From positions 1-64,000 of the forward strand of contig NZ_ACCB01000008.1 in the NCBI RefSeq assembly GCF_000173735.1: a DNA stretch of 64,000 nucleotides, in the 5' to 3' direction. This stretch comes from Yersinia aldovae ATCC 35236 (lineage in GTDB: Bacteria; Pseudomonadota; Gammaproteobacteria; Enterobacterales; Enterobacteriaceae). The notes beneath the pieces are model-generated. The model was not told where the DNA came from, did not search any database, and was given only the letters and a program-made list of their open reading frames with translations. The position numbers and the translations under genes are program-made. This document shows positions 1 to 9,791 of this stretch, in pieces. Every line of letters begins with the position of its first letter. Position 1 is the first letter of the stretch.

Positions 1-186
1 GTTTACTGCGGACGATAATTTCCTGTTGCTTTAACGTTTTACAAGTTGTCTTGGCAACGGCGGCATATATTACTAATTTCTCTTCACAGTGCAACTTAAA
101 TTTCTGTAAAGACGTCTAACTGCTTGTTCTTCGTTCGCCAAAGCCCAGTAATTAGTCAATATGTCCAATTACTGGGCCAGAAAAGA
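1..186. terminator. Region downstream of cpoB with a perfect hairpin
   Basis: This stretch holds no gene I can support. An 11 bp perfect inverted repeat (GCCCAGTAATT at 143-153, AATTACTGGGC at 167-177, 13 nt loop) lies about 10 nt past the cpoB stop. Read on the minus strand it is followed by only three T, so it is a weak intrinsic terminator or an RNA-stabilising hairpin at the end of the tol-pal operon. No tRNA is recognisable here, although E. coli has a tRNA cluster downstream of cpoB. Confidence 0.45.
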
Positions 187-996
187 CTAAAGAGCAGATA
201 AACGTTTCTGTGCCTGTTTAGCAGCATCAGTGTTGGGATATTGCTTAATCACTTGTTGATAAACCGCCTTCGCTTTATCGCTTTGGCCTTTATCCTGCAT
301 GATCACCCCAACTTTAAACATCGCTTCTGAACTTTTTGGAGACTTTGGATAATTTTTTACGACAACAGCATAATAATAGGCAGCATCGTCTTTCTTACCC
401 TTGTTGTAATACAACTGCCCTAGCCAGTAATTGGCATTAGGTTGGTAAGTCGACTTTGGATACTGTTTCACGAAGCTCTGGAAAGCTGTGATCGCTTGAT
501 CATATTGCTTTTTTTCCAGTGCCAAAGAAACTGCTGCATTGTAGTCGCTGTTTTCATCACCGCCACTTGCCGCAGGTGCCGCTGTAGAAGCTGCTGCGCC
601 TGCTGCGGCCGCATCACTACTTCCAGTGGCAGCATTGCCTGTCGCAGCACCAGCAGCCGCAGAGGCTGAACCTGACGCCCCCTGACCACCGCTCAGGCTA
701 TCCATCTGCTGGTAGATCTGTTTTTGCCGCTCAACGATTTGATTGAGCTGATACTGATTTTCTTGGATCTGACCGCGTAAACTATCAACATCGCGTTGCG
801 AATCTGACAGTTGTTGCTGAAGTTGAGTTAATAGCTGGCTGTGAGCGTTGGAAATACGCTCAAGTTGAGTGACTCGATCTTCTACCGAGCCGGAACCGAC
901 ATTACTGATTGGCGCTTGGGCAGTAGCGGCCCAAGGGACCGCTACGCCAACCAGTAACGACAGACCCACCAAGTGACGTCTGAAGTTACTGTTCAT
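187..996 (-). CDS. cpoB: Cell division coordinator CpoB (Tol-Pal associated, formerly YbgF)
   Basis: Periplasmic protein that links Tol-Pal function to PBP1B-driven peptidoglycan synthesis during constriction. The 269 aa product starts with a Sec signal peptide (basic MNSNFRRH, hydrophobic core, cut near AQA). Residues about 35-100 form a Gln-rich coiled coil that mediates trimerisation in the family. An Ala/Gly/Ser linker (about 105-145) follows, then three TPR-like repeats (about 150-265) with recurring tyrosine and proline pairs such as YPKS and YPNT. It is the last gene of the tol-pal cluster, 9 nt after pal. The low-complexity linker probably varies in length between strains. Confidence 0.95.
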   Translation of the reverse strand: MNSNFRRHLVGLSLLVGVAVPWAATAQAPISNVGSGSVEDRVTQLERISNAHSQLLTQLQQQLSDSQRDVDSLRGQIQENQYQLNQIVERQKQIYQQMDSLSGGQGASGSASAAAGAATGNAATGSSDAAAAGAAASTAAPAASGGDENSDYNAAVSLALEKKQYDQAITAFQSFVKQYPKSTYQPNANYWLGQLYYNKGKKDDAAYYYAVVVKNYPKSPKSSEAMFKVGVIMQDKGQSDKAKAVYQQVIKQYPNTDAAKQAQKRLSAL

Positions 997-1005
997 GCGA
1001 TTCTC

Positions 1006-1512
1006 TTAGTAAACCAGAACTGCACGACGGTTTTTAGCAAATGCTGCTTCGTCATGGCCCAGTACTGCTGGTTTCTCTTTACCGTAAGAAACGATAGAGA
1101 TCTGGTCAGCAGAAACGCCTTTACCTTGCAGATACATCTTCACCGCATTTGCACGACGCTCGCCCAACGCGATGTTGTATTCTGGCGTACCGCGTTCATC
1201 CGCGTGGCCTTCAACAACAACTTTGTAAGATGGGTTGCTACGCAGGAATGCAGAGTGTGCATCCAGCATTTGAGCGAAGTCAGAACCGATATCGTATTTA
1301 TCGAAACCGAAGTAAACGATATTGTTCTTTTGCAGTTCTTGCATCTGAAGACGTGCTTGCTCTTCGGAAGACAGGTTGCTGCCGTTTTCTGTACCAGTGC
1401 CAGCGCCCATGCCAGATTGGTCATTATTTGCGCTTTTGTTAGAACTACAAGCAGCGATTGCCAGAACTGGCAAAGCCAACATTAGCCCTTTTAGCACTTT
1501 GTTCAGTTGCAT
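1006..1512 (-). CDS. pal: Peptidoglycan-associated lipoprotein Pal
   Basis: Outer-membrane lipoprotein that binds peptidoglycan through an OmpA-like domain and anchors the Tol system. I place the start at 1512 (MQLNKVLKG), which gives 168 aa. The lipobox is LAIAAC with the acylated Cys at residue 22, and AGGA lies about 12 nt upstream. A frame extension to 1557 would put 15 polar residues before the signal peptide and is unlikely. The OmpA_C domain covers about residues 60-168 and shows the family motif [12 protein letters not shown]. Pal follows tolB by about 50 nt and precedes cpoB by 9 nt. Confidence 0.96.
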   Translation of the reverse strand: MQLNKVLKGLMLALPVLAIAACSSNKSANNDQSGMGAGTGTENGSNLSSEEQARLQMQELQKNNIVYFGFDKYDIGSDFAQMLDAHSAFLRSNPSYKVVVEGHADERGTPEYNIALGERRANAVKMYLQGKGVSADQISIVSYGKEKPAVLGHDEAAFAKNRRAVLVY

Positions 1513-1560
1513 CTCTTTGATCCTTTTATAGTTTGCCATACATACGTATTTACACATGCA

Positions 1561-2853
1561 TCACAGATACGGCGACCAGGCAGGAAATTTGACCTGTCCA
1601 TCAGTTGCCGGAAGACGCGCTTTGAAACGCCCATCAGTCGAGACCAGCTGTAACACGGCTCCCAGCCCTTGTGTCGAGCTATAGATAACCATGGTGCCGT
1701 TCGGCGCTATACTTGGCGTTTCATCCAGGAACGTGTCCGTTAATACTTGAACGGCTCCCGTTTCCAGATCCTGTTTGGCGATGTGTTGTGCCCCACCATT
1801 GGAACTAACCAATACCAGGAACTTACCATCAGGACTCACATCTGCGTTCTGGTTCTGAGAACCTTCCCATGTAATTCGCTGAGGCGCACCGCCATTAATA
1901 TTCACTTTATACACTTGTGGACGACCGCCCTGATCCGAGGTATAGGCCAGATTCTGGCTATCCGGGAACCAGCTTGGTTCAGTGTTATTGCTACGGCCAT
2001 CAGTCACCTGGCTAATTTGGCCAGAACCTAAGTCCATAACATATAAGTTCAGGCTACCACTTTTCGACAAAGCGAAGGCCAGTTTAGTACCATCGGGTGA
2101 GAAGGCTGGCGCACCATTATGGCGAGGAAACGACGCCACTTGCTTGATTGCACTATTTGCCAGCGTCTGAATAACCAGCGCTGATTTACCACTCTCAAAC
2201 GTCACATAAGCAATTTTGCTACCGTCTGGAGACCAGGCCGGTGACATCAAAGGTTGAGGAGAACGGTGAACCACAAACTGGTTGTAGCCATCGTAATCAG
2301 AAACCCGTAATTCATGTGGGAACTTGCCGCCGTTAGTTTGCACAACATAAGCAATTCGGGTACGGAAAGCACCTTTAATTCCGGTGAGTTTTTCAAAAAC
2401 TTCATCACTGGCAGTATGCGCGGCATAACGTAACCATTGTTTGGTCACTTTATACTGATTCTGCGCCAAAATGCTACCAGCAGCACCAGAAGTATCCACT
2501 AACTGGTAAGAAACCACATAACTGCCATCAGCACTTGGCTGAACCTGGCCGACAACCACGGCATCAATACCGAGCGCAGTCCAGGCAGCAGGGGTGACTT
2601 CCGCTGCAGTTGAGGGCTGTTGTGGCATACGAGCCGCATCAATTGGATTGAACTTACCGCTGTTACGTAAATCTGCGCCAACAATAGCACCGATCTCTTC
2701 AGGTGGTGTACCCGGCCCCATCCATTTAAACGGAACAACCCCAATTGGACGAGCTGAATCTACCCCTTGGGTAATCTCAATTCGGACTTCTGCATGTAAA
2801 ACAGCAGCCCATAAAACTAAAAAGCCTAGCGCAACTCGAAATGCCTGCTTCAT
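1561..2853 (-). CDS. tolB: Tol-Pal system beta-propeller protein TolB
   Basis: Periplasmic protein that shuttles between Pal and TolA. The 430 aa length equals the E. coli protein. A signal peptide ends near LHA at residue 21; the mature N-terminus EVRIEI contains the TolA-box strand. The N-terminal alpha/beta domain spans about 25-160. A six-bladed WD40-like (PD40) propeller follows, with recurring motifs such as [26 protein letters not shown] and [14 protein letters not shown] 143 bp gap separates it from tolA, so an internal promoter is possible; a short GC hairpin lies in its leader near 2868-2884. Confidence 0.96.
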   Translation of the reverse strand: MKQAFRVALGFLVLWAAVLHAEVRIEITQGVDSARPIGVVPFKWMGPGTPPEEIGAIVGADLRNSGKFNPIDAARMPQQPSTAAEVTPAAWTALGIDAVVVGQVQPSADGSYVVSYQLVDTSGAAGSILAQNQYKVTKQWLRYAAHTASDEVFEKLTGIKGAFRTRIAYVVQTNGGKFPHELRVSDYDGYNQFVVHRSPQPLMSPAWSPDGSKIAYVTFESGKSALVIQTLANSAIKQVASFPRHNGAPAFSPDGTKLAFALSKSGSLNLYVMDLGSGQISQVTDGRSNNTEPSWFPDSQNLAYTSDQGGRPQVYKVNINGGAPQRITWEGSQNQNADVSPDGKFLVLVSSNGGAQHIAKQDLETGAVQVLTDTFLDETPSIAPNGTMVIYSSTQGLGAVLQLVSTDGRFKARLPATDGQVKFPAWSPYL

Positions 2854-2996
2854 CTTATCTCCCTTATCCGAGCGGGATGCCCGCGATAATTAGCAGAATT
2901 TTAACAAACCAACGCAAACAAAACTACATAATCCACGGGGCGATTAACAACGTGATATGTCCGGTTTACTTGCAGTATGTCCTTCTTAATCAAACT

Positions 2997-4142
2997 TTAT
3001 TGCGGTTTAAAATCAAGTGGAACATTCTTAAACACTTCATAAACATCCTGACTTGGCGGTTTAGGTATTTTAGCAAGTTTTGCGGCGGCGATGGCAGCCT
3101 GACACAATGCCGGGTCGCCCCCTTCAGCTTTAACATCAATTAATAGACCATCTGGTGCCAATTTAATTCGCAGATTACAGGTGCGGCCTTTGTAAAGATC
3201 CGCATCATAAAATTTACTTTGGATTGCCGCAGTGACCTGGCCTAAATAACCGCTGATATCCCCCGCTGACGCCCCACTCTTCTTGCCACCACCTTTACCG
3301 GCTGCGGCAGCGCCTGCACCGGAACCGCTTTTCGGTGCATTCTTGGAGTTTGCCAGGCCGCCAAACAAATCATCTACATCGGTTGCCGTTGCAGCGTCTG
3401 CGGCAGCCTTTTTCTTGGCTTCAGCAGCAGCGGCTTTTTTAGCATCAGCGGCAGCTTTCTTCTCAGCATCCGCAGCCGCTTTCTTAGCTGCGGCTTCAGT
3501 TGCCGCCTTCTCGGCCGATTCTGCGGCTTTCTTCGCCTCAGCATCCGCTTGTTTCTTCGCTGCTGCCGCTACAGCGGCTTCTTTTTTGGCTTCTGCTTCG
3601 GCTTTCTTCTGTGCGTCAGCTTGGGCTTTCACTATTTTGTCAGCCTCCGCTTTGGCTTGAGCAGCCGCGGCTTCTGCCTGTTTCTGCTCTTCTTTCGCTT
3701 TTGCAGCAGCGGCGGCGGCAACTTTCTGTTGCTCAGCGGCCTGTTTCTGCTGTTCAGCGGCTTGTTTTTTCTGTTCTTCCGTCGCCTGCTTAGCATCTTC
3801 TTGTGCTTGCAAACGCTCTTTTTCCAGTTCTTTCAGGCGTTGTTGTTCAGTGGCCTGTTTTTGCTGCAATTCTTCTGTTTGCTGATCAGCTTTCTTTTTG
3901 CGTTGCTGTTCCGCACGTTTAGCGTCCGTCTGCTGTTGCTGCTGACGGTTATATTGTTCAGTCACCGCGCCCGGATCGACCATGACAGCATCAATCACTT
4001 CGCCGCCAGCGCCACCGCCGCCCATTTCAGTCGTCTGCGTCAAAGAACCCCAAATCAACAGGGCAATCAATATGATGTGCAGAACCACCGAAACAATAAC
4101 GGCGCGATTCAGCTTGTCATTTTGCTCGGTTGCCTTACCCAC
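2997..4142 (-). CDS. tolA: Cell envelope integrity protein TolA
   Basis: Inner-membrane protein that spans the periplasm and couples the TolQR motor to TolB/Pal. The start is a GTG at 4142 (reads MGKATEQNDKLNRA), as in E. coli. It has one N-terminal membrane segment (about residues 14-34), a very long Ala/Lys/Glu/Gln helix (about 60-250) made of repeated KKA/AEAK units, a Gly/Ser hinge (about 265-290), and the C-terminal TolB/colicin-binding domain (about 290-381). At 381 aa it is shorter than the 421 aa E. coli protein, a difference I attribute to the repetitive helix. The gap to tolR is 112 bp. Confidence 0.95.
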   Translation of the reverse strand: MGKATEQNDKLNRAVIVSVVLHIILIALLIWGSLTQTTEMGGGGAGGEVIDAVMVDPGAVTEQYNRQQQQQTDAKRAEQQRKKKADQQTEELQQKQATEQQRLKELEKERLQAQEDAKQATEEQKKQAAEQQKQAAEQQKVAAAAAAKAKEEQKQAEAAAAQAKAEADKIVKAQADAQKKAEAEAKKEAAVAAAAKKQADAEAKKAAESAEKAATEAAAKKAAADAEKKAAADAKKAAAAEAKKKAAADAATATDVDDLFGGLANSKNAPKSGSGAGAAAAGKGGGKKSGASAGDISGYLGQVTAAIQSKFYDADLYKGRTCNLRIKLAPDGLLIDVKAEGGDPALCQAAIAAAKLAKIPKPPSQDVYEVFKNVPLDFKPQ

Positions 4143-4254
4143 GCTCGATTTCCACTCTCGATGTCCGCGCTCTATTGCTAAAAAACGGAATTGCTAAAAA
4201 CAGAGTTTCTATCAGCTGTCGCGAACTATCACTACAGCCAATATCAACGCAAAT

Positions 4255-4683
4255 TTATATCGGCTGGGTCATTAAGCCCACCGACGTAACACCCGCCTGA
4301 TGCAGCATATTCAGCGCCTTGATGATTTCATCATAAGGAACCTCTTTTGCGCCGCCGATCAGGAACACGGTTTTCGGATTCGCTTTCAATCTGGCCTGCG
4401 CCTCTGCCACTATTTGTTCTGACGGCAGTTGCTCCATCCGCTGATGATCAACCACTAACGTGTATTGCCCCACACCTGAAACTTCAACAATCACCGGTGG
4501 GTTATCATCGCTGGAGACTGTTTTTGAGTCAGTTGCATCAGGCAGATCAACCTCAACGCTTTGCGTGATAATCGGTGCTGTCGCCATAAAGATCAGCAAT
4601 AGCACCAGCAGCACATCAAGCAAGGGAACAATATTAATTTCAGACTTAAGCTCGCGCCGTTTACGACCACGTACTCGCGCCAT
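4255..4683 (-). CDS. tolR: Tol-Pal system protein TolR
   Basis: Proton-channel subunit of the Tol motor, in the ExbD/TolR family; 142 aa as in E. coli. It has a basic cytoplasmic N-terminus (MARVRGRKRRELK), then a single transmembrane helix at about 18-37 that carries the conserved proton-binding Asp in NIVPLLDVLLVLLL (Asp23). The periplasmic domain ends in VGLMTQPI. It starts 12 nt after tolQ, which fits co-translation with its motor partner. Confidence 0.96.
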   Translation of the reverse strand: MARVRGRKRRELKSEINIVPLLDVLLVLLLIFMATAPIITQSVEVDLPDATDSKTVSSDDNPPVIVEVSGVGQYTLVVDHQRMEQLPSEQIVAEAQARLKANPKTVFLIGGAKEVPYDEIIKALNMLHQAGVTSVGLMTQPI

Positions 4684-4695
4684 ATAACCCCCTAC

Positions 4696-5783
<1,088 letters not shown>

Positions 5784-5871
5784 TTTACTTCCCAGTAATG
5801 CAGTTAACGGACACACTATACTGAAGAGCGTTACGCTTTGGAATCACTTGCAAGAATAGAACGAAAATAAT

Positions 5872-5891
5872 TATGGGCCAGGCGGCCCATA
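5872..5891 (-). terminator. Putative terminator of the cyd operon
   Basis: An 8 bp perfect stem (TATGGGCC / GGCCCATA) with a 4 nt loop lies between ybgE and ybgC. Read on the minus strand it is followed by an AATTATTTT tract, a modest U-rich tail. It separates the cyd operon from the ybgC-tol operon. Confidence 0.6.
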
Positions 5892-5931
5892 AAGGAGAGA
5901 TTGTATTTAGATTAGGCGAATCGCTGTTAGA

Positions 5932-6225
5932 TTAAGCGAAAAAGTAGAATAAACCCGCGCCCAAGCAAACAATTGCAGGAAGTGGTGAGAAGAAAGCACG
6001 CAACCACACCCGCTTAGGGCGAAAACCAACCCCATGAATCACACCGGTACACACCGCCCACACGATAAAGACCTCTTGCCAGACTTCAAGTGAGCTGGTT
6101 GCCGCCGCAAAACGCGAAGGGTCCCAGAACACACAAAACGCCACAGCAAATGCGAGCACCAGTGAAAGGGCCCGTAAGGGGCCCTTATCCATTAGTTCAT
6201 ATAACTTATCGGACAACATCGTCAT
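5932..6225 (-). CDS. ybgE: Cyd operon protein YbgE
   Basis: Small inner-membrane protein encoded in the cytochrome bd operon; its exact role is not settled. The start at 6225 gives 97 aa, the same as E. coli YbgE, and overlaps the end of cydX by 20 nt; 6219 is an alternative. Three hydrophobic helices are visible (about residues 20-38, 48-68 and 75-95). The family core reads WDPSRFAAATSSLEVW, then GVIHGVGFRPKR. The overlap with cydX suggests coupled translation. Confidence 0.85.
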   Translation of the reverse strand: MTMLSDKLYELMDKGPLRALSLVLAFAVAFCVFWDPSRFAAATSSLEVWQEVFIVWAVCTGVIHGVGFRPKRVWLRAFFSPLPAIVCLGAGLFYFFA

Positions 6226-6343
6226 CGCCATCATTCGCGGCTTTGGCTGCTGCATTGGCTTCACTCTGCTCCAGCGCCAGAGCAGTAATGATACCAAAGG
6301 AGCAGGCCAGAAGTGTCCCTAAAATCCAGGCAAAATACCACAT
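6206..6343 (-). CDS. cydX: Cytochrome bd oxidase small subunit CydX
   Basis: Single-helix accessory subunit needed for stability and activity of cytochrome bd-I. I translated it directly: it starts MWYFAWILGTLLACSFG, matching E. coli CydX (MWYFAWILGTLLACSFGV), and runs 45 aa against 37 in E. coli. One transmembrane helix covers about residues 3-24. The extra C-terminal tail is alanine-rich then acidic (GDDDVVR). It starts 12 nt downstream of cydB and overlaps ybgE. Confidence 0.93.
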   Translation of the reverse strand: MWYFAWILGTLLACSFGIITALALEQSEANAAAKAANDGDDDVVR

Positions 6344-6355
6344 GCTTTATGCTCC

Positions 6356-7495
6356 TTAGTACAGTGAGTGCTTGTTGTTTTCGATAAAGTCTTTATCAAT
6401 GCGCCCGAACATCTTGTAGTAACACCAACTGGTGTAGATCAGGATGAGAGGAACAAAGATTATCGCCACAACGGTCATCACTTTCAGCGTCAACAGGCTA
6501 GATGTCGCATCCCACATGGTCAGGCTGACATTTGGCACTGTACTTGATGGCATGACGAATGGGAACATCGTTACCCCAGCAGTCAAGATCACACAGGCAA
6601 TGGTCAGTGATGAGAATACGAAGGCCCAAGCCCCTTTTTCAAAGCGCGACAGCAAAATGGTAAACAGCGGCAGAATCACCCCAAGCGCTGGCAGCGCCCA
6701 CAGGCTCGGATACTTGTTGAAGTTAATCAACCACGCACCTGCCTGATGTGCAACTTCTTTGCGCATCGGATTAGATTCAGCTGCGGTATCCAAAGCTGAA
6801 GTAATAACAAAACCATCAATGCCTTTAACTAACCAGATACCGGCCAGCAAGAAGGCAACACCCATTATTAGAGCGGAAATCTGCGCCGCCGCACGGGCAC
6901 GTAGGTGCAGCTCACCACGGGTACGCATTTGCAGGTAAGTTGCCCCCTGCGTTACCAACATGGTTAAGCTGACCACACCGGCCAGTAAACCAAACGGGTT
7001 CAGCAACTGGAAGAAATTACCGGTGTAGAACAGGCGCATGTAGCTGTCCATATGGAACGGCACGCCTTGCAGCAAGTTACCGAACGCCACACCGAACACC
7101 ACCGCAGGCACGAAGCTACCAGTAAAAATGCCCCAGTCCCACATATTGCGCCAGCGGTTGTTCTCCAACTTAGAGCGGTAATCGAAACCGACCGGGCGGA
7201 AGAATAACGCAGCCAGCACCAGAATCATCGCAATATAGAAGCCGGAGAATGCCGCTGCATACACCATTGGCCAGGCCGCGAACAGTGCCCCACCCGCAGT
7301 TATCAGCCAAACCTGATTACCATCCCAGTGGGGGGCAATCGAGTTAATCATAATACGACGTTCTGTATCATTCTTACCGATGATACGCAGCAAGATACCG
7401 ACACCCATATCAAAACCATCGGTGACTGCGAAACCAATCAGTAGCACACCGATCAGCAGCCACCAGATAAATCGTAATACTTCATAATCAAACAT
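6356..7495 (-). CDS. cydB: Cytochrome bd ubiquinol oxidase subunit II CydB
   Basis: Subunit II of the high-affinity quinol oxidase that reduces oxygen to water in the inner membrane. The 379 aa length matches the family. It starts MFDYEVLRFIWWLLIGVLL and has eight to nine membrane helices. The conserved early segment around DGFDMGVGIL carries the acidic residue in helix I that is conserved in CydB proteins. It lies 14 nt downstream of cydA. Confidence 0.96.
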   Translation of the reverse strand: MFDYEVLRFIWWLLIGVLLIGFAVTDGFDMGVGILLRIIGKNDTERRIMINSIAPHWDGNQVWLITAGGALFAAWPMVYAAAFSGFYIAMILVLAALFFRPVGFDYRSKLENNRWRNMWDWGIFTGSFVPAVVFGVAFGNLLQGVPFHMDSYMRLFYTGNFFQLLNPFGLLAGVVSLTMLVTQGATYLQMRTRGELHLRARAAAQISALIMGVAFLLAGIWLVKGIDGFVITSALDTAAESNPMRKEVAHQAGAWLINFNKYPSLWALPALGVILPLFTILLSRFEKGAWAFVFSSLTIACVILTAGVTMFPFVMPSSTVPNVSLTMWDATSSLLTLKVMTVVAIIFVPLILIYTSWCYYKMFGRIDKDFIENNKHSLY

Positions 7496-7509
7496 AAGTG
7501 GACTCCTGT

Positions 7510-9078
7510 TTACCGTGCTTCCTGCACTGGGGCAGTCGGCTGTTCAAAATGATAGCGGCCGGTTTTCAGGCTGCTCGGCCCAAGGCGCGCGAATTTGAAC
7601 ATCAGGTACATCTCTGCCACCAGGAACAGCGTGTACAGACCACAAATCAGCCCCATTGAGAATAAGATATCCCCAGCAGTAACCGATGAGTTTGCAATTG
7701 CTGTTGGCAGCACTTCACCAATGGCCCAAGGTTGGCGGCCATATTCAGCCACAAACCAACCCGCTTCTACCGCAATCCACGGCAATGGCATACCGAACAG
7801 GGCAGCGCGTAGTAGCCATTTCTTCTGACCAATCCGGCCACGAACCACGTTATAGAACGACAGACCGATGATCAGCAACATCAGGAAGCCACAAGCCACC
7901 ATGATGCGGAAAGCAAAGTACAGTGGCAGAACGCGTGGAATTGAGTCTTTGGCGGCTAACTGGATTTGCTCTTCTGTCGCATCTGTTACGTTTTGCGTAT
8001 AGCGCTTGAGTAACAGACCGTAGCCCAGATCTTGTTTTGCTTTATTAAAGGCTTCACGCACTTCTGGAGAGGTATTACCCGCACGCAGTTGCTCTAACAG
8101 GTGATAAGCCTGAATACCATTACGGATACGCACTTCATGTTGAGACATCAAATCACGCAAGCCAGTTACCGGGGTATCCAGTGAGCGGGTTGCGATAATG
8201 CCCAATGCGAACGGAATCTGAATGGCAAACCGGTTCTCCATTGTTTCCTGATTAGGAATAGCAAACAGCGTAAAGGCTGCCGGAGGCGGTTGGGTTTCCC
8301 ATTCAGCTTCAATTGCAGCCAGTTTGGTTTTCTGCACGTCACCCATTTCATAACCGGATTCATCACCCAGCACGATAACAGACAACACGGCAGCCAGACC
8401 AAAGCTCGCAGCAATAGCAAAAGAACGCTTGGCAAACGCAATATCCCGGCCTTTCAGCAGATAGTAAGAGCTGATACCCAGAACAAACATCGCACCAGTC
8501 ACATACCCTGCTGCCACAGTGTGAACGAATTTCACCTGTGCCACTGGGTTTAGAACCAGTTCAGAGAAGCTCAGCATTTCCATACGCATGGTTTCAAAGT
8601 TGAAGTCAGATGCAATCGGGTTTTGCATCCAGCCGTTTGCAACCAAGATCCACAGCGCAGAGAAGTTAGAACCTAATGCAACCAGCCAGGTTACGGCCAA
8701 ATGCTCATGTTTACTCAGACGATCCCAACCGAAGAAGAACAGACCGACGAAAGTAGATTCCAGGAAGAACGCCATTAAACCTTCGATTGCCAGAGGGGCC
8801 CCGAAGATATCACCGACGTAATGAGAGAAATATGACCAGTTAGTTCCGAATTGGAACTCCATAGTCAGACCAGTAGCAACACCCAGGGCAAAGTTAATCG
8901 CAAATAACTTGCCCCAGAATTTGGTCATATCTTTATAGATTTGTTTGCCAGACAGCACATAAACCGATTCCATAATGGCCAACATAAACGCTAAACCCAG
9001 CGTTAGTGGGACAAATAAGAAATGGTACATTGCCGTTAAGGCAAACTGTAACCTTGACAGTTCGACAATATCAAACAT
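7510..9078 (-). CDS. cydA: Cytochrome bd ubiquinol oxidase subunit I CydA
   Basis: Haem-bearing subunit I of cytochrome bd, 522 aa. The N-terminus [19 protein letters not shown] holds the His19-region haem b595 ligand, as in E. coli. The periplasmic Q-loop for ubiquinol is visible at about residues 240-330, including the conserved [16 protein letters not shown]. The [12 protein letters not shown] motif near residue 440 is the family signature. It is the first gene of cydABX-ybgE, behind a 700 bp leader with FNR- and ArcA-like sites. Confidence 0.97.
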   Translation of the reverse strand: MFDIVELSRLQFALTAMYHFLFVPLTLGLAFMLAIMESVYVLSGKQIYKDMTKFWGKLFAINFALGVATGLTMEFQFGTNWSYFSHYVGDIFGAPLAIEGLMAFFLESTFVGLFFFGWDRLSKHEHLAVTWLVALGSNFSALWILVANGWMQNPIASDFNFETMRMEMLSFSELVLNPVAQVKFVHTVAAGYVTGAMFVLGISSYYLLKGRDIAFAKRSFAIAASFGLAAVLSVIVLGDESGYEMGDVQKTKLAAIEAEWETQPPPAAFTLFAIPNQETMENRFAIQIPFALGIIATRSLDTPVTGLRDLMSQHEVRIRNGIQAYHLLEQLRAGNTSPEVREAFNKAKQDLGYGLLLKRYTQNVTDATEEQIQLAAKDSIPRVLPLYFAFRIMVACGFLMLLIIGLSFYNVVRGRIGQKKWLLRAALFGMPLPWIAVEAGWFVAEYGRQPWAIGEVLPTAIANSSVTAGDILFSMGLICGLYTLFLVAEMYLMFKFARLGPSSLKTGRYHFEQPTAPVQEAR

Positions 9079-9149
9079 CTTGACTCCTTGCTCCTCGCAC
9101 GAAGACTCCGACTTGCGGCAACCGGGCTTCCGTTATATTGGAAGCCTCA

Positions 9150-9275
9150 TATACCTTTCGAATTTGAAACCACAGGGGGGTTAGCTGCCTTCACTCACAC
9201 GGATCACTTACACGAGTAAGCTCATCGCGTTCATTCGCATACTGCCTACCTGCAACGCCAACTTCTTTGGGTATA
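9150..9275 (-). repeat. Diverged ERIC element in the cydA leader
   Basis: This 126 bp stretch begins TATACC, ends GGGTATA, and has the central ERIC core in reverse orientation (GGATCACTTAC-ACGAG-TAAGCTCATCG), with TACCTGCAACG near the end. It resembles the 127 bp enterobacterial repetitive intergenic consensus but has many substitutions. It lies between the cydA start and the putative promoter and regulator sites, so it would be transcribed as part of the cydA leader. Confidence 0.75.
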
Positions 9276-9452
9276 ATTACCAGCAGTGAATGCCCAAAAA
9301 AACACAACAAAAATAACAATATCAACTACCCAGTATTACACCGCGGTAATAGTACGCTTCTAATCCCATACAATAAATAGGATTTTACGTGACCCAGCGT
9401 TGAGTTCTGGATACAGGTCAACAAATAGGCCATTTACCTATCATGCCGTAGT

Positions 9453-9517
9453 TTGATCCAAAACAATTTAAGCCCATATGAACATTATTGCCATAATCAA
9501 AACTTGATTTAGAACAA
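9453..9517 (-). promoter_or_regulatory. Pair of FNR-like boxes upstream of cydA
   Basis: Two near-identical sites, TTGATCCAAAACAA (9453-9466) and TTGATTTAGAACAA (9504-9517), each match the FNR consensus TTGAT-N4-ATCAA except at one position. Their centres are 51 bp apart. E. coli cydA also has two FNR sites about 53 bp apart, near -53 and +1 of its main promoter. Assignment to cydA rather than the divergent nucleotidase gene is an inference from that parallel. Confidence 0.6.
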
Positions 9518-9531
9518 TTAATTCTTTTTCA

Positions 9532-9541
9532 TGTTAATTAA
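9532..9541. promoter_or_regulatory. ArcA-like box upstream of cydA
   Basis: TGTTAATTAA matches the ArcA core consensus (A/T)GTTAATTA(A/T) at every position and sits next to the FNR-like boxes. ArcA activates cydAB in E. coli under low oxygen. The surrounding DNA is AT-rich, so a chance match is possible. Apart from these sites and the ERIC relic, 9542-9791 shows no other feature I can name. Confidence 0.5.
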
Positions 9542-9791
9542 AAGTTCAATTGTTTTTTTATAATCCGCGAGTGTTAACAAAATGTAGTTTTAAGGTTTAT
9601 TTAATGCCTTATTACGTCACTATTATGCAATCCAGATTAACGTTTAAATTTATAAGATTCAGGGTAAGTAAAATCACAATTCTGAGTTTTATATGACTAT
9701 ATTAGTTCATCCTGAGGGAAGCGTTAGCAAGTGTTGCCATTTTGTTGCATGATAAAATGCTACGACATTATAAAATATAGAAACCTCTGTA

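Noticed and set aside
1-140. The tRNA cluster expected after cpoB from E. coli gene order
   Set aside because: No TPsiC-like TTCGA motif or acceptor stem is present in the sequence available; such genes may lie beyond the left edge.
3283-4197. Long plus-strand frames opposite tolA, rich in Ala, Phe and Leu
   Set aside because: They are reverse readings of the Ala/Lys repeats of TolA.
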